From Lycorma delicatula (lineage: Eukaryota > Arthropoda > Insecta > Hemiptera > Fulgoridae): a DNA stretch of 64,000 bases. The position numbers were made by a program, and so were the translations under genes. The notes below the pieces were generated by a model, which saw only the letters and a program-made list of their open reading frames with translations, did no database searches and had not been told where the DNA came from. The stretch covers positions 154,300,575-154,364,574 of the forward strand of contig NC_134455.1 in assembly GCF_047948215.1 (NCBI RefSeq). The letters run 5' to 3'. Below, piece by piece: positions 21,595-33,063 of the stretch (the first letter of the stretch is position 1; each line of letters starts with the position of its first letter).

Positions 21595-22620
21595 TTTCAG
21601 TAAAAGGAAACCTTTTAATTGTATTTTAAATAGATTTGTGGAAACATTTTTCAAATAATTCGGTAATTATTGAAAATGGCAATGAAGTATAATAATTGAC
21701 TTTATCGTAAGCCGAAAAAAAATGTGTGAAAACAATTGTCTGATTTAATTAAAGCTATTTTTTTAAGAAAAATGTCATCTTTTTTTTTCAAAGATTGCGC
21801 ATTAATAAATATAAACAAGTGTAAATTACATAATTAATTTTTTAAATATTGGTAATCATGATTCATGATTATAGGCGCCAGAAATAATCTGACAGCTCAT
21901 CTTATTTACTTTCTTGCCGTCATAACTCTAGAGCTATGCTACTGCAAGAAGAAAAGTATGGTAATCAATCAAAAAATTGGGTAAATATTTTTTGAATTTC
22001 TCGACATTTCATGATCCAGTGACCCCAAAAAACAAAAAAAGGGGGTTATGTTCGTTCGTACGTACGAATGTCCACGTGTTGGCGTGTTTGAAGCTTAATA
22101 AATTTGGTTTGGATAAACGATTTTGATGAAATTTGTTCAGAGACTAGTGTATATAGGGATATTTTTGGGTGAAAGTTTGGGGGGCCACTATCTCCAGAGG
22201 GTGGGGTTGATAATTTTTCGGGTTAATTTTTTCAAAATTGTGCAAATGTATAATTCCACATATTATTAAGCTCAGTACATGCATGCATACATCCTTATCT
22301 TTTCATTTAAAAAAAAAATTTGACCAAAAATTCTCCTCTTTCCCAAAAATCGAAAAAAGCTGTCGTTTTATATATTACGTATATCTTAATGGGATTTTTT
22401 TATTTTTCCTAGGAGTAATAGTAGTGTAAGTGAACCAGAAAAACAAAAGTACTTTGGGAAAAATATTGATGGTGAGGAGCTGATCAAATTTTAAAAAACC
22501 GATTCTTTGAATTTTTAAAAACATTTTTTGGTTTTTCATGTATCATTATTTTTACACTATAATTACAAATAACCAATTCCAAGAAACTACTACAACTTTG
22601 CTGTCAGTTTTTTATCTTCA
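21595..22620 (+). repeat. Dispersed repeat beta, longest copy
   Basis: Three blocks identify it. A 5' block is shared with 14.4 kb. A middle block is shared with 58.3-58.6 kb: 'GGTAATCA.TCAAAAAAT', 'ATTTCTCGAC.TT.CATGA', 'GGACCCCAAAAAAC', 'TTGGCGTGTTTGAA', 'CGATTTTGATGAAATTTG'. A 3' block includes 'TCTCCAGAGGGTGGGGTTGA'. It has no credible coding capacity (the 63-residue frame at 22238 is a by-product). About 1 kb, class unknown. Confidence 0.65.
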
Positions 22621-24200
22621 AAACTGATATCTCACTTCATGTTTTAATTACCTGCTAAACATTTCAGTATTTTCGTTTTTCTATACGTATCAACTAGCAT
22701 TAATACGTAATAATTAAATGTAATTGTTCTACTCACAGAAAAAAAAAGTTGAACTAAGATAACACATTAAAAATGATTTAACTAGTATAATATCCTTGTG
22801 TTACATGTAGTAGTAACAACAAGAAAATTTCCCCAAAAAATTTATTGTGAAGACATTAAAATTTTCACCTCAAATTTCCTCGTAAAATATTATTTAATAA
22901 TGTTTGTTCCTGAAATATTTTTTTAACTAATGATTCTCATTTTACAAATAAAATTACTGGTTGCATCCAAATTTCTTTGATACTCGCTATTAAATTCTCT
23001 TGATAGGTTATTCTAAAACAGATGCTGAAACAACAATTATTTTAAAAACGTTATTATTTTTAAACAAACAAACTAAATAAATAATGACTACTCTTACAAA
23101 TATTTAGAGCTAGTCAAGTAAAATTAACAGATGACGTTGTTAATTTTACAAATCATGAGATTTACTATCCGGACGCGTACTATCCAAGCAATAAATATTT
23201 GATAAAATTTTCTGACATACAAAAAACAAGACTTTAGCAACTTAGTCCAAGCAAATTTCTTGGCATAACTGATATCACCAAATTAAAATTAAAAATTAAA
23301 GCGGGATTTATTCAGATTTACATTGAAGTATGAAATGATTGGCCTCCGTCAGCGCATAAATACTAAATTTCTTCAATGCAATAATCACACGAAAATCGCA
23401 GTTCAGTAACTAAGTGTAAAAATACTCGAATATAATTATAACAGAAAGCAATTAAAGCTTCATGGAATTTTTTTTTACGTTGAATTATATTCAGTAGAGT
23501 TTATTTATGTTAGAAATTATTTTAAAAAATCCATAAAAATTTATTTCTGCGTTCAATATGAAAAGGAATAATAGTAATTAGAGACAGAGCCCCAGGAATA
23601 AGTATTGACGACGTTACATGTAAATAATCTGAGAGCGGAAAACCATCTAAACGGTAAGTACCGTTCCCAGGGCTCATAAGCTCTGAAAGGTCTCATACGA
23701 AGCTATACAGCTTATACATATATAGACATATATATATATATTTATTGAAACTAGATCCGTAGTTTATTAGAAACATAACCTCGAGATTTATTATCTACCG
23801 TTTCTATTACTTTTTATTACTAACGTAATAAAAAGTAACAAGATTTTCCAACTCCGTAAGTTGAGAATTCTTCTATCCTCTCCGCGCAGAATAGAAAAAC
23901 CCAAAGAGAAACTTTAGCCTTAATAATAACTTGTTGCATGTAAGACATTCTAACTGCAAGACTTAAGTTCCAATTAAACATCATTATTGTCTGTTTTTTT
24001 TTTTACAGACTGGAAAATGTATGTATAATAAATTTGTTACTGATTACAACGCGACTAAGAAAACTACCAAGGGAAAAAGTGGTAACATCACAATCTAACT
24101 TGGTTCTTGAATAATTAAAAAAAAATTGTAAAATGAATGAGAAAACTGCTAAGATCGGCTAAGCACACAAACCGGGCTAATTATTTGCTTTTTTTCTATT
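22620..24200. other. AT-rich tract with no recognised gene
   Basis: Nothing coding was recognised. A patch at 23640-23690 contains 'ACGGTAAGTACCGT', a short hairpin near 'CCCAGGGCTCATAAGCTCTG'. I could not assign it to a family. Confidence 0.4.
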
Positions 24201-24214
24201 TATGTGTAGTGTGT

Positions 24215-25163
24215 GTATATATATATATACAATTATGGACTCACTTCTGATTATGATGAAATTTTGAATATACCTTATTTAGGATCTCTGATTTTATTTA
24301 CAATTGAAATTATTCGTCGGAAACGCCTTTCACCCTAGTTACATTCCTCGTAAGTTACACAATACCCTCACCAAAAATTTCATAATTCAGCACGGTATAA
24401 GTGTAATAAACATAATTTTCGAACTAAATAGTTGGTTATTGTATATAATTACGGACTTATCCTGAGAAACATCTAGTTTAATATTTAAGGTTAATCAGGC
24501 AAGGTGAGCGAGCGAAGCGAGCATTAGATTTAGTTTACAGATATCGTACTGGATTCATTACACGGAATCGTTAGTCACCTAAACCTAACTTAACCTCATC
24601 CTTGACCTAAACCTAATTATACTCAATTAAATTTCACTTAAACTAAGTTATTTACCCGTAAATAATGTATACTGCACATTTATCAGAACCCACACCTGAA
24701 GCTTAACCAAATTTAATTTAGTCTTAAGTGAATCTAATTTTTATCTTAATATCACTGAAATCAAACTATTTAGTCCGAAAATAACGTACAACATCCCATA
24801 ACTTTCCATACATACGAAAAATAAACTTTTTTTATGATAACTCTTTTTATTTATTTATTATCATATTATTTATTTTTATGGATTGTATGTATGGAGACTT
24901 ATAGGACATTCTGTATATTACTTTTGTACAGTGCTGAAATACAAAATTTTAGTTGAGGGTACTATATAATTTACGAGGGACGTAACAAGGGTGAAAGGCG
25001 TTTCCGACGAATAATTTCAATTGTAACGAATAACGTAGTTTTAAAATAAGGTACATTCCAAATATCATCAAAATCAGAGGACTCCATAAGTGTTTATAAT
25101 GGAACGAGTAATGAGTGTGTAACGTGAAAATAAAGAGAAGTAAACTATAACTGTAGAAATGAT

Positions 25164-25207
<44 letters not shown>
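24215..25207. mobile_element. Foldback (long inverted-repeat) element bounded by TA runs
   Basis: The left arm (about 24235-24400) is the reverse complement of the right arm (about 24930-25105). Both contain 'AATTATTCGTCGGAAACGCC' followed by 'TTTCACCCT', 'CCTCGTAA' and 'CAGCAC'. Arms are about 165 bp and clearly diverged. TA runs (24215-24229 and 25167-25207) border both sides. The 530-bp centre has 'GAGCGAGCGAAGCGAGC' and CCTAA-like words but no gene. The 73-residue minus frame at 24949-25170 lies in the right arm and is not considered real. Confidence 0.75.
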
Positions 25208-25209
<2 letters not shown>

Positions 25210-26070
25210 TTTAAATTGCTGGTAAATGTTCTTTGTAAAAATTTACGGAACAAATCAAATTATAACGAATAATCTTACATTGTAATCAGAGTTCATTAAA
25301 TATTAACTAATAAAAGTAACTTAATGTTTTGGCTTATATTAACTACACAGCTTGGTTATGGCTATCTATTATTATTATTTTAACACTAAAATTAAATTAA
25401 ATTTAACTATATACTATAAATTAAACTGAACTATACTACTTTATATTATACTATATTTTATTTATTTTATTTTTATTTTTTACTTTATACTATACTATTT
25501 TATGAACGGTTCACATCATAATTCTACGTAATACATCATGAATTTTATCTGTTGATCTTTCGTAACTCATGAGTTAATAAAACTTATCAAAATAGTATTT
25601 TTTTTTGTGATCAATAATCCATCTCATCTATCTCTACAGCTGCTTACTTATTTTTATTTCATATGGAAGATGTTTTTTGATATAGATGATCAAAATTGAA
25701 GAAAAAGTTTCGTGTGATAAAGTAGATATTAAAAATCCGGTTGTTGCATGACTGGATAAATGATTTTTTTTTCTTTTGGTAGTGGGAGGGAAATTTACAG
25801 CTTAATAAGAATTAAAATGATAATTTAAATTATATAATTGAATACATAAATATTTATAGGATTCATTTCGCAATTTGCACATAAATTCTTTACACAAGTA
25901 TAATTAAAACCAGTTAAGTAATTATTAAACAAGCATAAAAATTTATTCAGCAATTAAACATACAAAAAACTCAAGAAATTCGTAATTAAATAATAATAAC
26001 AGTATCAAATTAACGATTTTTTATTCAAATTTTTTTTGTGCAATATTGTGACAAAATTAGATATCTAGAA
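25210..26070. other. AT-rich tract with no recognised gene
   Basis: Low-complexity A/T-rich sequence, with TTTTATTT-type runs near 25450. No gene signal. Confidence 0.45.
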
Positions 26071-26074
26071 ACAC

Positions 26075-26640
26075 TTATTTTGAGAATGTAGGGCGTAAGG
26101 TTGCTATCAGAACTAGGATTGGTCAAGGAAGAGCGGTGATTCGGAAATTCAATAGCTTGCTCAGGCCGTAAAAGATAAATTCAGAGCTAAACAGACGTTG
26201 TATAATGCGGTAGTTGAACCTATTGTGACTTAGGGCTTAGAGGGCTAGCAGGTAAGCGAAAGGAATAGAGAGCGTTTGGAGGCTTTGGAAATGGATTTTT
26301 TCCGTAGAACGTGCCGACTTCCAAAACACAACCGAATAAGGAATGAGGTAATTAGAGATAGAATAAAAATGACCACTTTCATAGTTAAATGAATCGAAGA
26401 AAAACATTTAATTTGATATGGACATGTTCAACGGATGAGTGAGGAGAGTTGGCCAAAAAAGGAAGTTTATTGTCCGGAACAAGAAAGAATAGAGGAAGAC
26501 CAAGAAAAATGTGGTGAGAAGAGGTGAAGAGGGCAATGGAAGAAAGAGATGGTGGAAGGTGACTGGATGGACAGGAAAGTATGGAGATCGAGATGCAGAG
26601 CAATCCGATCTCCGTATGATCTCTTTAAGCGGGGCTAAAG
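26075..26640 (+). pseudogene. C-terminal fragment of a LINE reverse transcriptase
   Basis: The plus-strand reading with scattered stops gives KQTLYNAVVEPIVT..LEG, ERNRERLEALEMDFFRRTCR, KHNRIRNEVIRDRI, YGHVQRMSEESWPKK, RGRPRKMW.EEVKRAMEERD and KVWRSRCRAI. This is the usual order for the region after RT in LINEs of RTE/CR1-like type: 'Y..ETW', 'E...LRR', 'RWYGHV.RM', 'RGRPR.RW', 'DR..WR'. Tyrosine and tryptophan codons at key places have become stops (VT*G, EG*Q, LI*YGHV). The 5' part is absent. Exact clade is uncertain. Confidence 0.7.
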
Positions 26641-27108
26641 TAAATATAAATTAACAATCAACTTAGATCTAAAACTAAACTTTAAAAAATTATTTTAACG
26701 TAATTGATTTTAAAAAAATATTTCCAATAAAGACAGCCCAACTAGAATTAATTATGCTTTATCAATTATCAAATTAATATAAGTAACTAAACAAAATGAA
26801 TCTAATACGTATGCAATACTCCAATTTTTTTTTTTTAATAAATTATATTAAAGTCTATTTAAAGATTTGTAGATTCTTCATTTTCATTTATTTAATTGAG
26901 TACTCTACAATCTATCAGCCAAACGACCATTAATAACTGCAATAATTAAAATATTTATCCGAATCTACAAGTTACCCTATTATTGAAACAGTAGAAACAG
27001 TACCAATTGTTTGACCAATGTGAAATAATTTCATTACGTCTTGAGAAACAAAAGACATGTACGAATGTATACGCATATGTAAAAACTACACTATTATTTT
27101 AACTACAC

Positions 27109-27157
<49 letters not shown>

Positions 27158-27955
27158 CACTCAGTAATAAAAACATTTAATAATAATTCAGTAATAATAA
27201 TTAATCTTCAAAAGGAAAATTAAACAAGAAATTTATTATGTGGAAAAGAAATGCATATCTAAATCACATCATTGAAGATAGGAGTTTAACAAGGTTACAG
27301 ATAATTTGTGACTTTATAGGGTCGTAATGAAAGTATTACAAGGGTTAAAAACCGCAGTAAAATAGAAACATTAAATTAATTATAAAAGATACAAAAAAGA
27401 GGAAGTTAACAAATGAAATGTGTAAGTACGGTTTGATCAATTGTGTGGTGGTGTGAAAAGCATTTAGCGGTTAAATATACGTGCGTTCGTATTGATTCAA
27501 CCGACTGAGACATTCTAAACATTTATTTAGTATACTGTAAGTTACAGAGTTTTTTACCTCTCTAGAACACTTTTAGTTACAAGTATATTTTAATATAGGC
27601 TACTTAAACCAAAACTTTTATTATACCTTACTGGATAACCATCAACATATAAAACAGATAAAATCAAACAAGAAACAAAATGAGAATCCAGTTTACTAAA
27701 ATCAATATACTAAATAACTAAATATTCTTTATTGTTATATTTTTCCCTTTTGAGCGCGTAACTGAACGATCTCGCATAAAAATCTCCCTAGATAGAAGTA
27801 AAATGAAACAATTTTATTTACAGTTCTAAAACCGTAAACAAAATCAGGACATCACGTTCAGAATATAACTATTCGATCGATATTTTCAGCTATGTATCCA
27901 ATCATAACTTAATATCAGAATATATACATAATTTTCCCGTCCATTAATCTGCAAC
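26640..27955. other. AT-rich tract with a TA microsatellite
   Basis: No gene recognised. An uninterrupted TA run lies at 27115-27155. Confidence 0.5.
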
Positions 27956-27959
27956 AAAT

Positions 27960-28115
27960 GGGCTTCGTTTTATGTTTTTATCTGTACAAGAGATAATACA
28001 TACAAAAATAAATTACTTGTTTTCTAAATATCTTCATATAAAAATGATTAATTAACTAATGGTTTAATCTTTTAAAAAAGTCTGTTCTAAAAATTAAAAT
28101 AAAGATAATTTAATA
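27960..28115 (+). repeat. Direct repeat, left copy (delta)
   Basis: It pairs with 28612-28795. Shared words include 'TTTATCTGTACAAGAGATA' and 'TTTTCTAAATAT.TTC', followed by 'ATTAATTAACAAATGGT'-like sequence and the 'TTTTAAAA' end. Copies lie in the same orientation, about 650 bp apart, and are diverged. Function unknown. Confidence 0.55.
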
Positions 28116-28611
28116 TTCATTTCTAAATTTCGACTTGTAGAATCGGCGCCTAGAATCGTTTATAGAAATCAGGAAACGTAGAATTACGGTTAATAAAAAT
28201 CAGAATTAAAAAATTCGAAATTTAAAGAATGAAATAAGTAAGTATACGCTTTCTTTTTTACGAATATTTTTATTAGTTTAATTAATGTATTTTTTTTAAA
28301 TTTACAAATTTAAGTAAATTTAATTAATTATATCAATCTGTGACCATAAAGAAGTTTTATTCAGCAAAGATTAGAATGAGTAAAAAAGTAGATGCGCAGT
28401 TGTTCTACCCGGAGTATCTGAAATTGTGCTGGAAATGCTAAGAGCACAGTGGAGGGGAGAGCATACACGACACTGTATCGTTGGTATCAAGAAGCCGTTC
28501 ATCGGTCCAGCAAATCACTACCACCCACCGCGTCAGAACTTTCTGAGATCTGATGAATAATATATAGAATTTAGTATAACAAATAAAAAACATGCAAGAA
28601 GTAATGAAAAA

Positions 28612-28795
28612 AATCGTATGTTTTTCATGTTTATGTTTTTATCTGTACAAGAGATATAATACATGAGAAAATAAATTCCTCATTTTCTAAATATGTTCGT
28701 CAATGGACAATTCAAATAAAAGTTATTAATTAACAAATGGTGTAGTCCTTTAAAAATATCCATTCTTAAAATAAAAAAAATTAAAAGTACTTCAA
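28612..28795 (+). repeat. Direct repeat, right copy (delta)
   Basis: Second copy of the 27960 repeat. The interval between copies (28116-28611) has an unrecognised, slightly GC-richer patch at 28390-28560. Confidence 0.55.
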
Positions 28796-28799
28796 GAGC

Positions 28800-29960
28800 A
28801 AAAAAGACTTTAAATAGGGCATTTAATTTATTTCCCCCCTAAGCATTAGAAGTAATAATTAAGATTTTTTTAAATTCAATTCTCTTCTTCCAATATCGCG
28901 GTTTAAAAACAAACAATTCTTACTTTTTCACCAGTTTGCCATCTGGAAAACTTTTTGTATTGTTTAAGAAATTTTTTAGTTATAAGTATTTTACAATAAA
29001 TACAATCTTTCAGGAGCTTCAAACCTGATTTCCATTTGAACCTACACACATATTTACTTTTGTAAGCATGTAGTTCCTGAACAGCTACATTTAATGAAAA
29101 ATATCCAAGTATAGAAAACTTTTGAAATAATATTTTTCTATCAAAAATAATTAAATAAAGATTATGAGTTATGGTGAAAAAAAAATGTTGTCGGCTACCG
29201 TATTGGAAAACTGAAAGTGAACTGTTAAAATACAAATTCGTGTTATTAATTATTAGAGAAAAAGAAATAATAAAATGACCCATATAAATTTTTTTTTTTT
29301 TAATTTTTAGTTTTAGCAAACCTAACTGCCACTTAAAATAAACATTATGTAATCCGTTACAGTGTTTCTTATAATCTGTTGTGTTTTGTGTTCATTCATC
29401 TTAATGTTGCACAAGTAAATTTTAATGAAATATTTTTTTATGCATTGTAATTATATATTTAACACCCGTGAATCCATTTCAAACCTTTACTGCCACACTA
29501 GAGAAATAAAATTTTCTTAGATCTTCTCGTGCGTTCGTATAAAATTCGTGATAAATAATAGGGTTCAAAGCCGCCTCTCACTAGGGAGCCGTTCAAAAAA
29601 TATTTTAGTCTGGAGACGTGTAGAGTACCTGAAAATTCTTCAATCTATTTACCTTAGTAAATGTTATTTAAATATATATTTAGGCTGACCTATTTCTTTA
29701 ATCTTAAGAAGGATTCATTCCTAAGTTTTATAATGTTAATCTTCCTTAGTGAATGCTGTTTTTCAAATTGTAATTTAAATTCTGATGCTTGGTAAAACAA
29801 CAATAAATGTAGGAAATCTTTAAAATCCATAATTTACCATAGGTAAATTAATTAGTTGCTATACACATCTGTTACAGAAGTAATTCTTGTGATTATGATA
29901 TATACAGAGGTGTTTCATTTTAATCGCCTCGGGCGATTTTCTCATAAACTATGCCAAATA
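28800..29960. other. AT-rich tract with one unrecognised ORF
   Basis: A 138-residue minus frame (29319-28903) is the longest open frame in an AT-rich stretch. It is lysine- and phenylalanine-rich with no motif. I regard it as chance. Confidence 0.4.
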
Positions 29961-29964
29961 TAAC

Positions 29965-30575
29965 AAAATTACCTAACAAAAGTTACTCACATTAAAGGGG
30001 GGACACCTCATGATGACCTTGGATTTTACGACCTTATCGTAAAATCCAAGGTAAACACGATTTTTTTTTTCAAATGAAATGACCTATTTTTGACACAACC
30101 CATGAAAAGAGCAGAAAATTTTACATTAAAATATGTGGTCACACATATGACCTTGGATCTTTTTTTGAAGGTCATACGATCAACCCTCAGAGATAATGTT
30201 ATAGGGTAATAGTGTTGCATGGAGAAAGTGTTGTACGAGTTACACGTTTTTGAAGGTCATACAATATTCCTGGAAATATATGTTCCAGCCCATTTATATC
30301 GCAAACTATGGGAAAGATCACAAAAATTACTTTATACACTATCGTATAACACAATCTCTGATGGTTAGCCGTATGACTTCAATAAAAGGCCCAAGGTCAT
30401 AGATGTGACCACATATATCAATGTCATGTAAAATTTTGTAGTCTTTTCATTGATGGAATTAAAAATAGGTCATTCCATTTGAAAAAATCATGTTAACCTT
30501 GAAATAAGATGAAGGTCATATTCAAGGTCACCATAAGGTTTCCCCATTCAATTTGAGTGTCTTTTGTTTAGGCCA
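29965..30575. mobile_element. Long near-palindromic hairpin (foldback) element
   Basis: The left arm (about 29965-30215) matches the reverse complement of the right arm (about 30325-30575). Paired words include 'CAAAAG..ACTCA.ATT', 'ATGACCTTG', 'ATGACCTATTTTT', 'ATGAAAAGA', 'AAAATTTTACAT', 'ATATGTGGTCACA', 'GACCTTGG' and 'CAGAGAT'. The arms are about 250 bp with a spacer of about 110 bp. The right arm stops exactly where LINE A is cut off. It has no coding capacity. A transcript would fold into a long hairpin. Confidence 0.8.
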
Positions 30576-30841
30576 GGTTCTGAACCAGCCCCTTGATCAC
30601 TGCCGCGGGAATCTTGTCCGGGCCAGGGCTCTTTTTGGTTGCCAAACTCCTCGCCGCAAGTTGGAGCTCTTCCATGGTGAATCTTCTATTGTCGCAAGGT
30701 GACGATATCATTGTCACGATATCAGGCACTGTTTGCGGGAACAACCTGGCTACCTCCCTTGCAACACTGGTCTTATTGAGGATAGGCATACGTCTCCCGA
30801 ATTTTTTGGTCACAATGCGATATGCCTGGCTCCGGGGATTG
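30574..30841 (-). pseudogene. LINE A: ORF2 linker and RT fingers (R1-like), 3' part
   Basis: The minus-strand frame carries NPRSQAYRIVTKKFGRRMP, ARLFPQTVPDIV, then the RT fingers motif KKSPGPDKIPAAVIKGLVQ. It continues the endonuclease frame at 33856-33064, which ends in LDSNPWSQA. Insertion of LINE B at this point separated the two parts without changing frame. Downstream (lower coordinates) the RT palm is missing because the sequence changes to the hairpin element near 30574. ORF2 of A is therefore both split and truncated. Confidence 0.82.
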
Positions 30842-32616
30842 ACCAACTTGACCCGGATATTTTCCATCATTTATTGCCTGTCATAAGAGAACCACTGAGC
30901 AGACTGTTCACGGGATGCCTAAGCTGGGGCTGCTTACCGGCTTGCTGGAAGGTGGCTTTGGTAAGGGTACTCCTGAAACCTGGAAAGGATCCTGGTGAGG
31001 TCGGCAGTTATCGACCCATCAGCCTCTTGCCGGTTCTCGGCAAGTTGCTTGAAAGGCTGGTTGTGGAACGGCTCGAAGAAGGCATCGATAGGAGCTGTAT
31101 TCTAAATCGAGGCCAATATGGCTTCATGAAAGGGGTTGGCACCGAGGATTGCATCTTAAATGCTCTTACCGAGGTGGAAAGCGCCGACTGCAAGTATGTT
31201 TTGGCTATTTTTATTGATATAGAGGCAGCATTTCCTTCCTTGTGTTGGAGTTCTGTCCTCTATGCTTTGGAACGCCGCGATGTTCCCGAAGCCATACAGG
31301 CCGTGGTACGAGACTATTTGTCTAACCGTACGGCCCTGTTTAAAGATGCGCACCTAGTTGTGGAAAAATCCGTCACCAGGGGAAGCCCGCAGGGTTCCGT
31401 TCTCGGCCCCCTGCTGTGGAACCTGGTGTTCGATGGATTTCTGGGGTTGACATTCCCAGAAGGAGTCACGGCCCATGCTTTCGCCGATGACTGTCTCCTT
31501 TTAGTTCGTGGAAATTCACGACCACAGCTGGAAAGTAGAGCGCAGGCGGCCTTGTCAACCGCCGAAGGCTGGATGGACATGCAAAATTTAAAGATTTCTG
31601 TGGCCATGACGAAGTTCATGCTTCTAAAGGGCGCAGACAAATTATCATGCAGTCGAAACCCCCACATTAAGTATAAAGGCTGTGTAATCAGCCGAGTAAG
31701 GGTTCATAAGTACCTAGGTGTTTTGTTTGATGATAAGTTGCTTTTTAGAAACCACATCAAACAAGTTGCGGCGGACGCTGTCTCTGTGATGCACAAACTT
31801 AGAAGGATTGCTCGGAAAGACTATGGGCTGTCTGGTCGCCAAATGTACTTGGTGTACCGAGGTATCTTCGAGAGTATGATCGCATACGCGGCGCCAGTTT
31901 GGGCGCATAGGTTGGACAGAAATATAGCACTGCTTCTAAATTTAAGGAGTGCCCAGCGCAGAGCCTTAATTGTATGCACTGGTGTTTTTAAAACAACCTC
32001 CTATGAGGCTACTACCGTATTGGGAAAGGCTCTCCCAATCGATTTAGTGGTGAAAGTTCGAGCAGCCATGTGGAAGTTGCGAAGAGGTCGGGAAACCGAG
32101 GTATTTGGGATGCGGTTTCGGGCCGGGCTAGAACCGGAACGGAACGACTATCACAATGCACCGGGTCTAAATTCCGAACAGTTGCCCATATCCCGCCTGC
32201 GGAAGAGGCTTTGGGGCCTCGCGATGGAGACATGGCAGCATGAATGGCACACCACGTCTAAGGGAAGATCTCTGTATAGATTTATACAGGATCTGGGGGG
32301 ATGGTATGCCTCAAGTTCATTTTTAAGGGCGGCGGGTGCCCAAGTGCTCACCAACCACGTGAATTTGATGCAATATCTGTTCAGGTTTCGCCTAGCGGCT
32401 GATAAGTTGTGCGTCTGTGGGGAGGTCCAGTCGAACGAACATCTAATGTTCGACTGCCCTGCTCTTGGGGGGGCCAGAGACCGGGCCACCCTGGAACTTA
32501 GAGGTCAGGGGGAAAACTGGCCGCTCATAAACGGCGAGTCAATGTGGCGTGAGCCGCATTGTCGGACCGTGTGGGAGTTCCTCGATGAGGTTGCGATGTT
32601 CAACCGTCATCGGTAG
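30842..32616 (+). CDS. R1-clade reverse transcriptase (ORF2 3' part, frame intact)
   Basis: The open frame starts at 30733, but its first ~36 codons are antisense LINE A. Element coding begins near DQLDPDIFHHLLP. RT motifs in order are: KVALVRVLLKPGKDP; SYRPISLLPVLGKLLERL; GQYGFMKGVGTEDCI; AIFIDIEAAFPSL; RGSPQGSVLGPLLWNLVFDG; AFADDCLLLV, with FADD at residues 250-253; and YLGVLFDDKL. The C-terminus has CVCG...NEHLMFDCP (C560, C562, H570, C575). No RNase H is present, as expected for the R1 clade. In an intact element this enzyme performs target-primed reverse transcription. Here the endonuclease and ORF1 are missing, so the copy cannot move by itself. Confidence 0.9.
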
Positions 32617-33057
32617 TTTAATTTTAATGGGGATTCACTGATTCCTGTGGCGTGTCGGTGGAATACCTTTCTTGAATTAATGGCTGCCATCAGCCAATAA
32701 AGCTCCAAGCGCTTTAAATGGTGGACATACACTAGCTGGCAAACAGCCACCGAGGCGTGGCGGTTTAAATTACCGTCTTTTATTTGTTGTAACTTTTATA
32801 GTTTTAATTGTAAAAGGGGTGCGAATCCCCGATTTAGTTTTAATGCGACAAGTGAGCGGTAGGGACACATAGGCGGGTGCTGTATGGCGCTCAGCTTAAC
32901 CGCTCACGCAAGATAGGAGCTCATTAGGAGCAATTAGGTAAACGAGGTCGCAAATCTGTTTCGAGGCTCAGTAGCCGTTTTTTGGCACGGTACATTTGGT
33001 CTATGCTCTAGGGCGACCGAATGGGGTGGTGGCGGGAGAAATGCCAGCTAACCAACA
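32617..33057 (+). other. LINE B 3' untranslated region
   Basis: Non-coding sequence after the RT stop. The distal half, from 'GACAAGTGAGCGGTAGGGAC' through 'CGAGGCTCAGTAGCCGTTTT' to 'GGGAGAAATGCCAGC', is conserved with the stub at 63.2 kb. It also contains 'GGGGTGCGAATCCCC', a small hairpin. In this clade the 3' UTR is usually what the RT recognises. Confidence 0.85.
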
Positions 33058-33063
33058 ATGCCT

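Larger units (their letters stand above)
30842..33057 (+). mobile_element. LINE B: R1-clade retrotransposon, 5'-truncated insertion
   Basis: It is flanked by near-identical 20-bp copies of the target: 'ATGCCTGGCTCCGGGGATTG' at 30822-30841 and 'ATGCCTGGCTCCAGGGATTG' at 33058-33077. It contains RT from the fingers onward, a C-terminal Cys/His motif, a 440-bp 3' UTR and no poly(A). The last 200 bp are homologous to the stub at 63196-63425, which fixes the 3' end. The intact frame and well-preserved duplication point to a recent insertion. Confidence 0.92.

Noticed and set aside
24580..24640. CCTAA words as an insect telomere repeat array
   Set aside because: Only a few irregular CCTAA units; not a tandem (TTAGG)n array.
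28903..29319. 138-residue minus-strand frame as a gene
   Set aside because: Low-complexity, K/F/I-rich, no motif, no support from context; expected occasionally in DNA this AT-rich.
30733..30841. First ~36 codons of the LINE B reading frame as part of the RT
   Set aside because: These codons lie in antisense LINE A and the target duplication. Element B starts at about 30842.
30593..30886. 97-residue plus-strand frame opposite the LINE A fingers
   Set aside because: It is the antisense shadow of the R1-like coding on the minus strand.
30574..32616. Twin-priming (5' inversion) of a single LINE
   Set aside because: Minus RT fingers followed by plus RT suggested an inverted 5' end. But both parts carry the fingers motif (SPGPDKIP and APGIDQLDP), and a 20-bp target duplication brackets the plus part, so two elements are involved.
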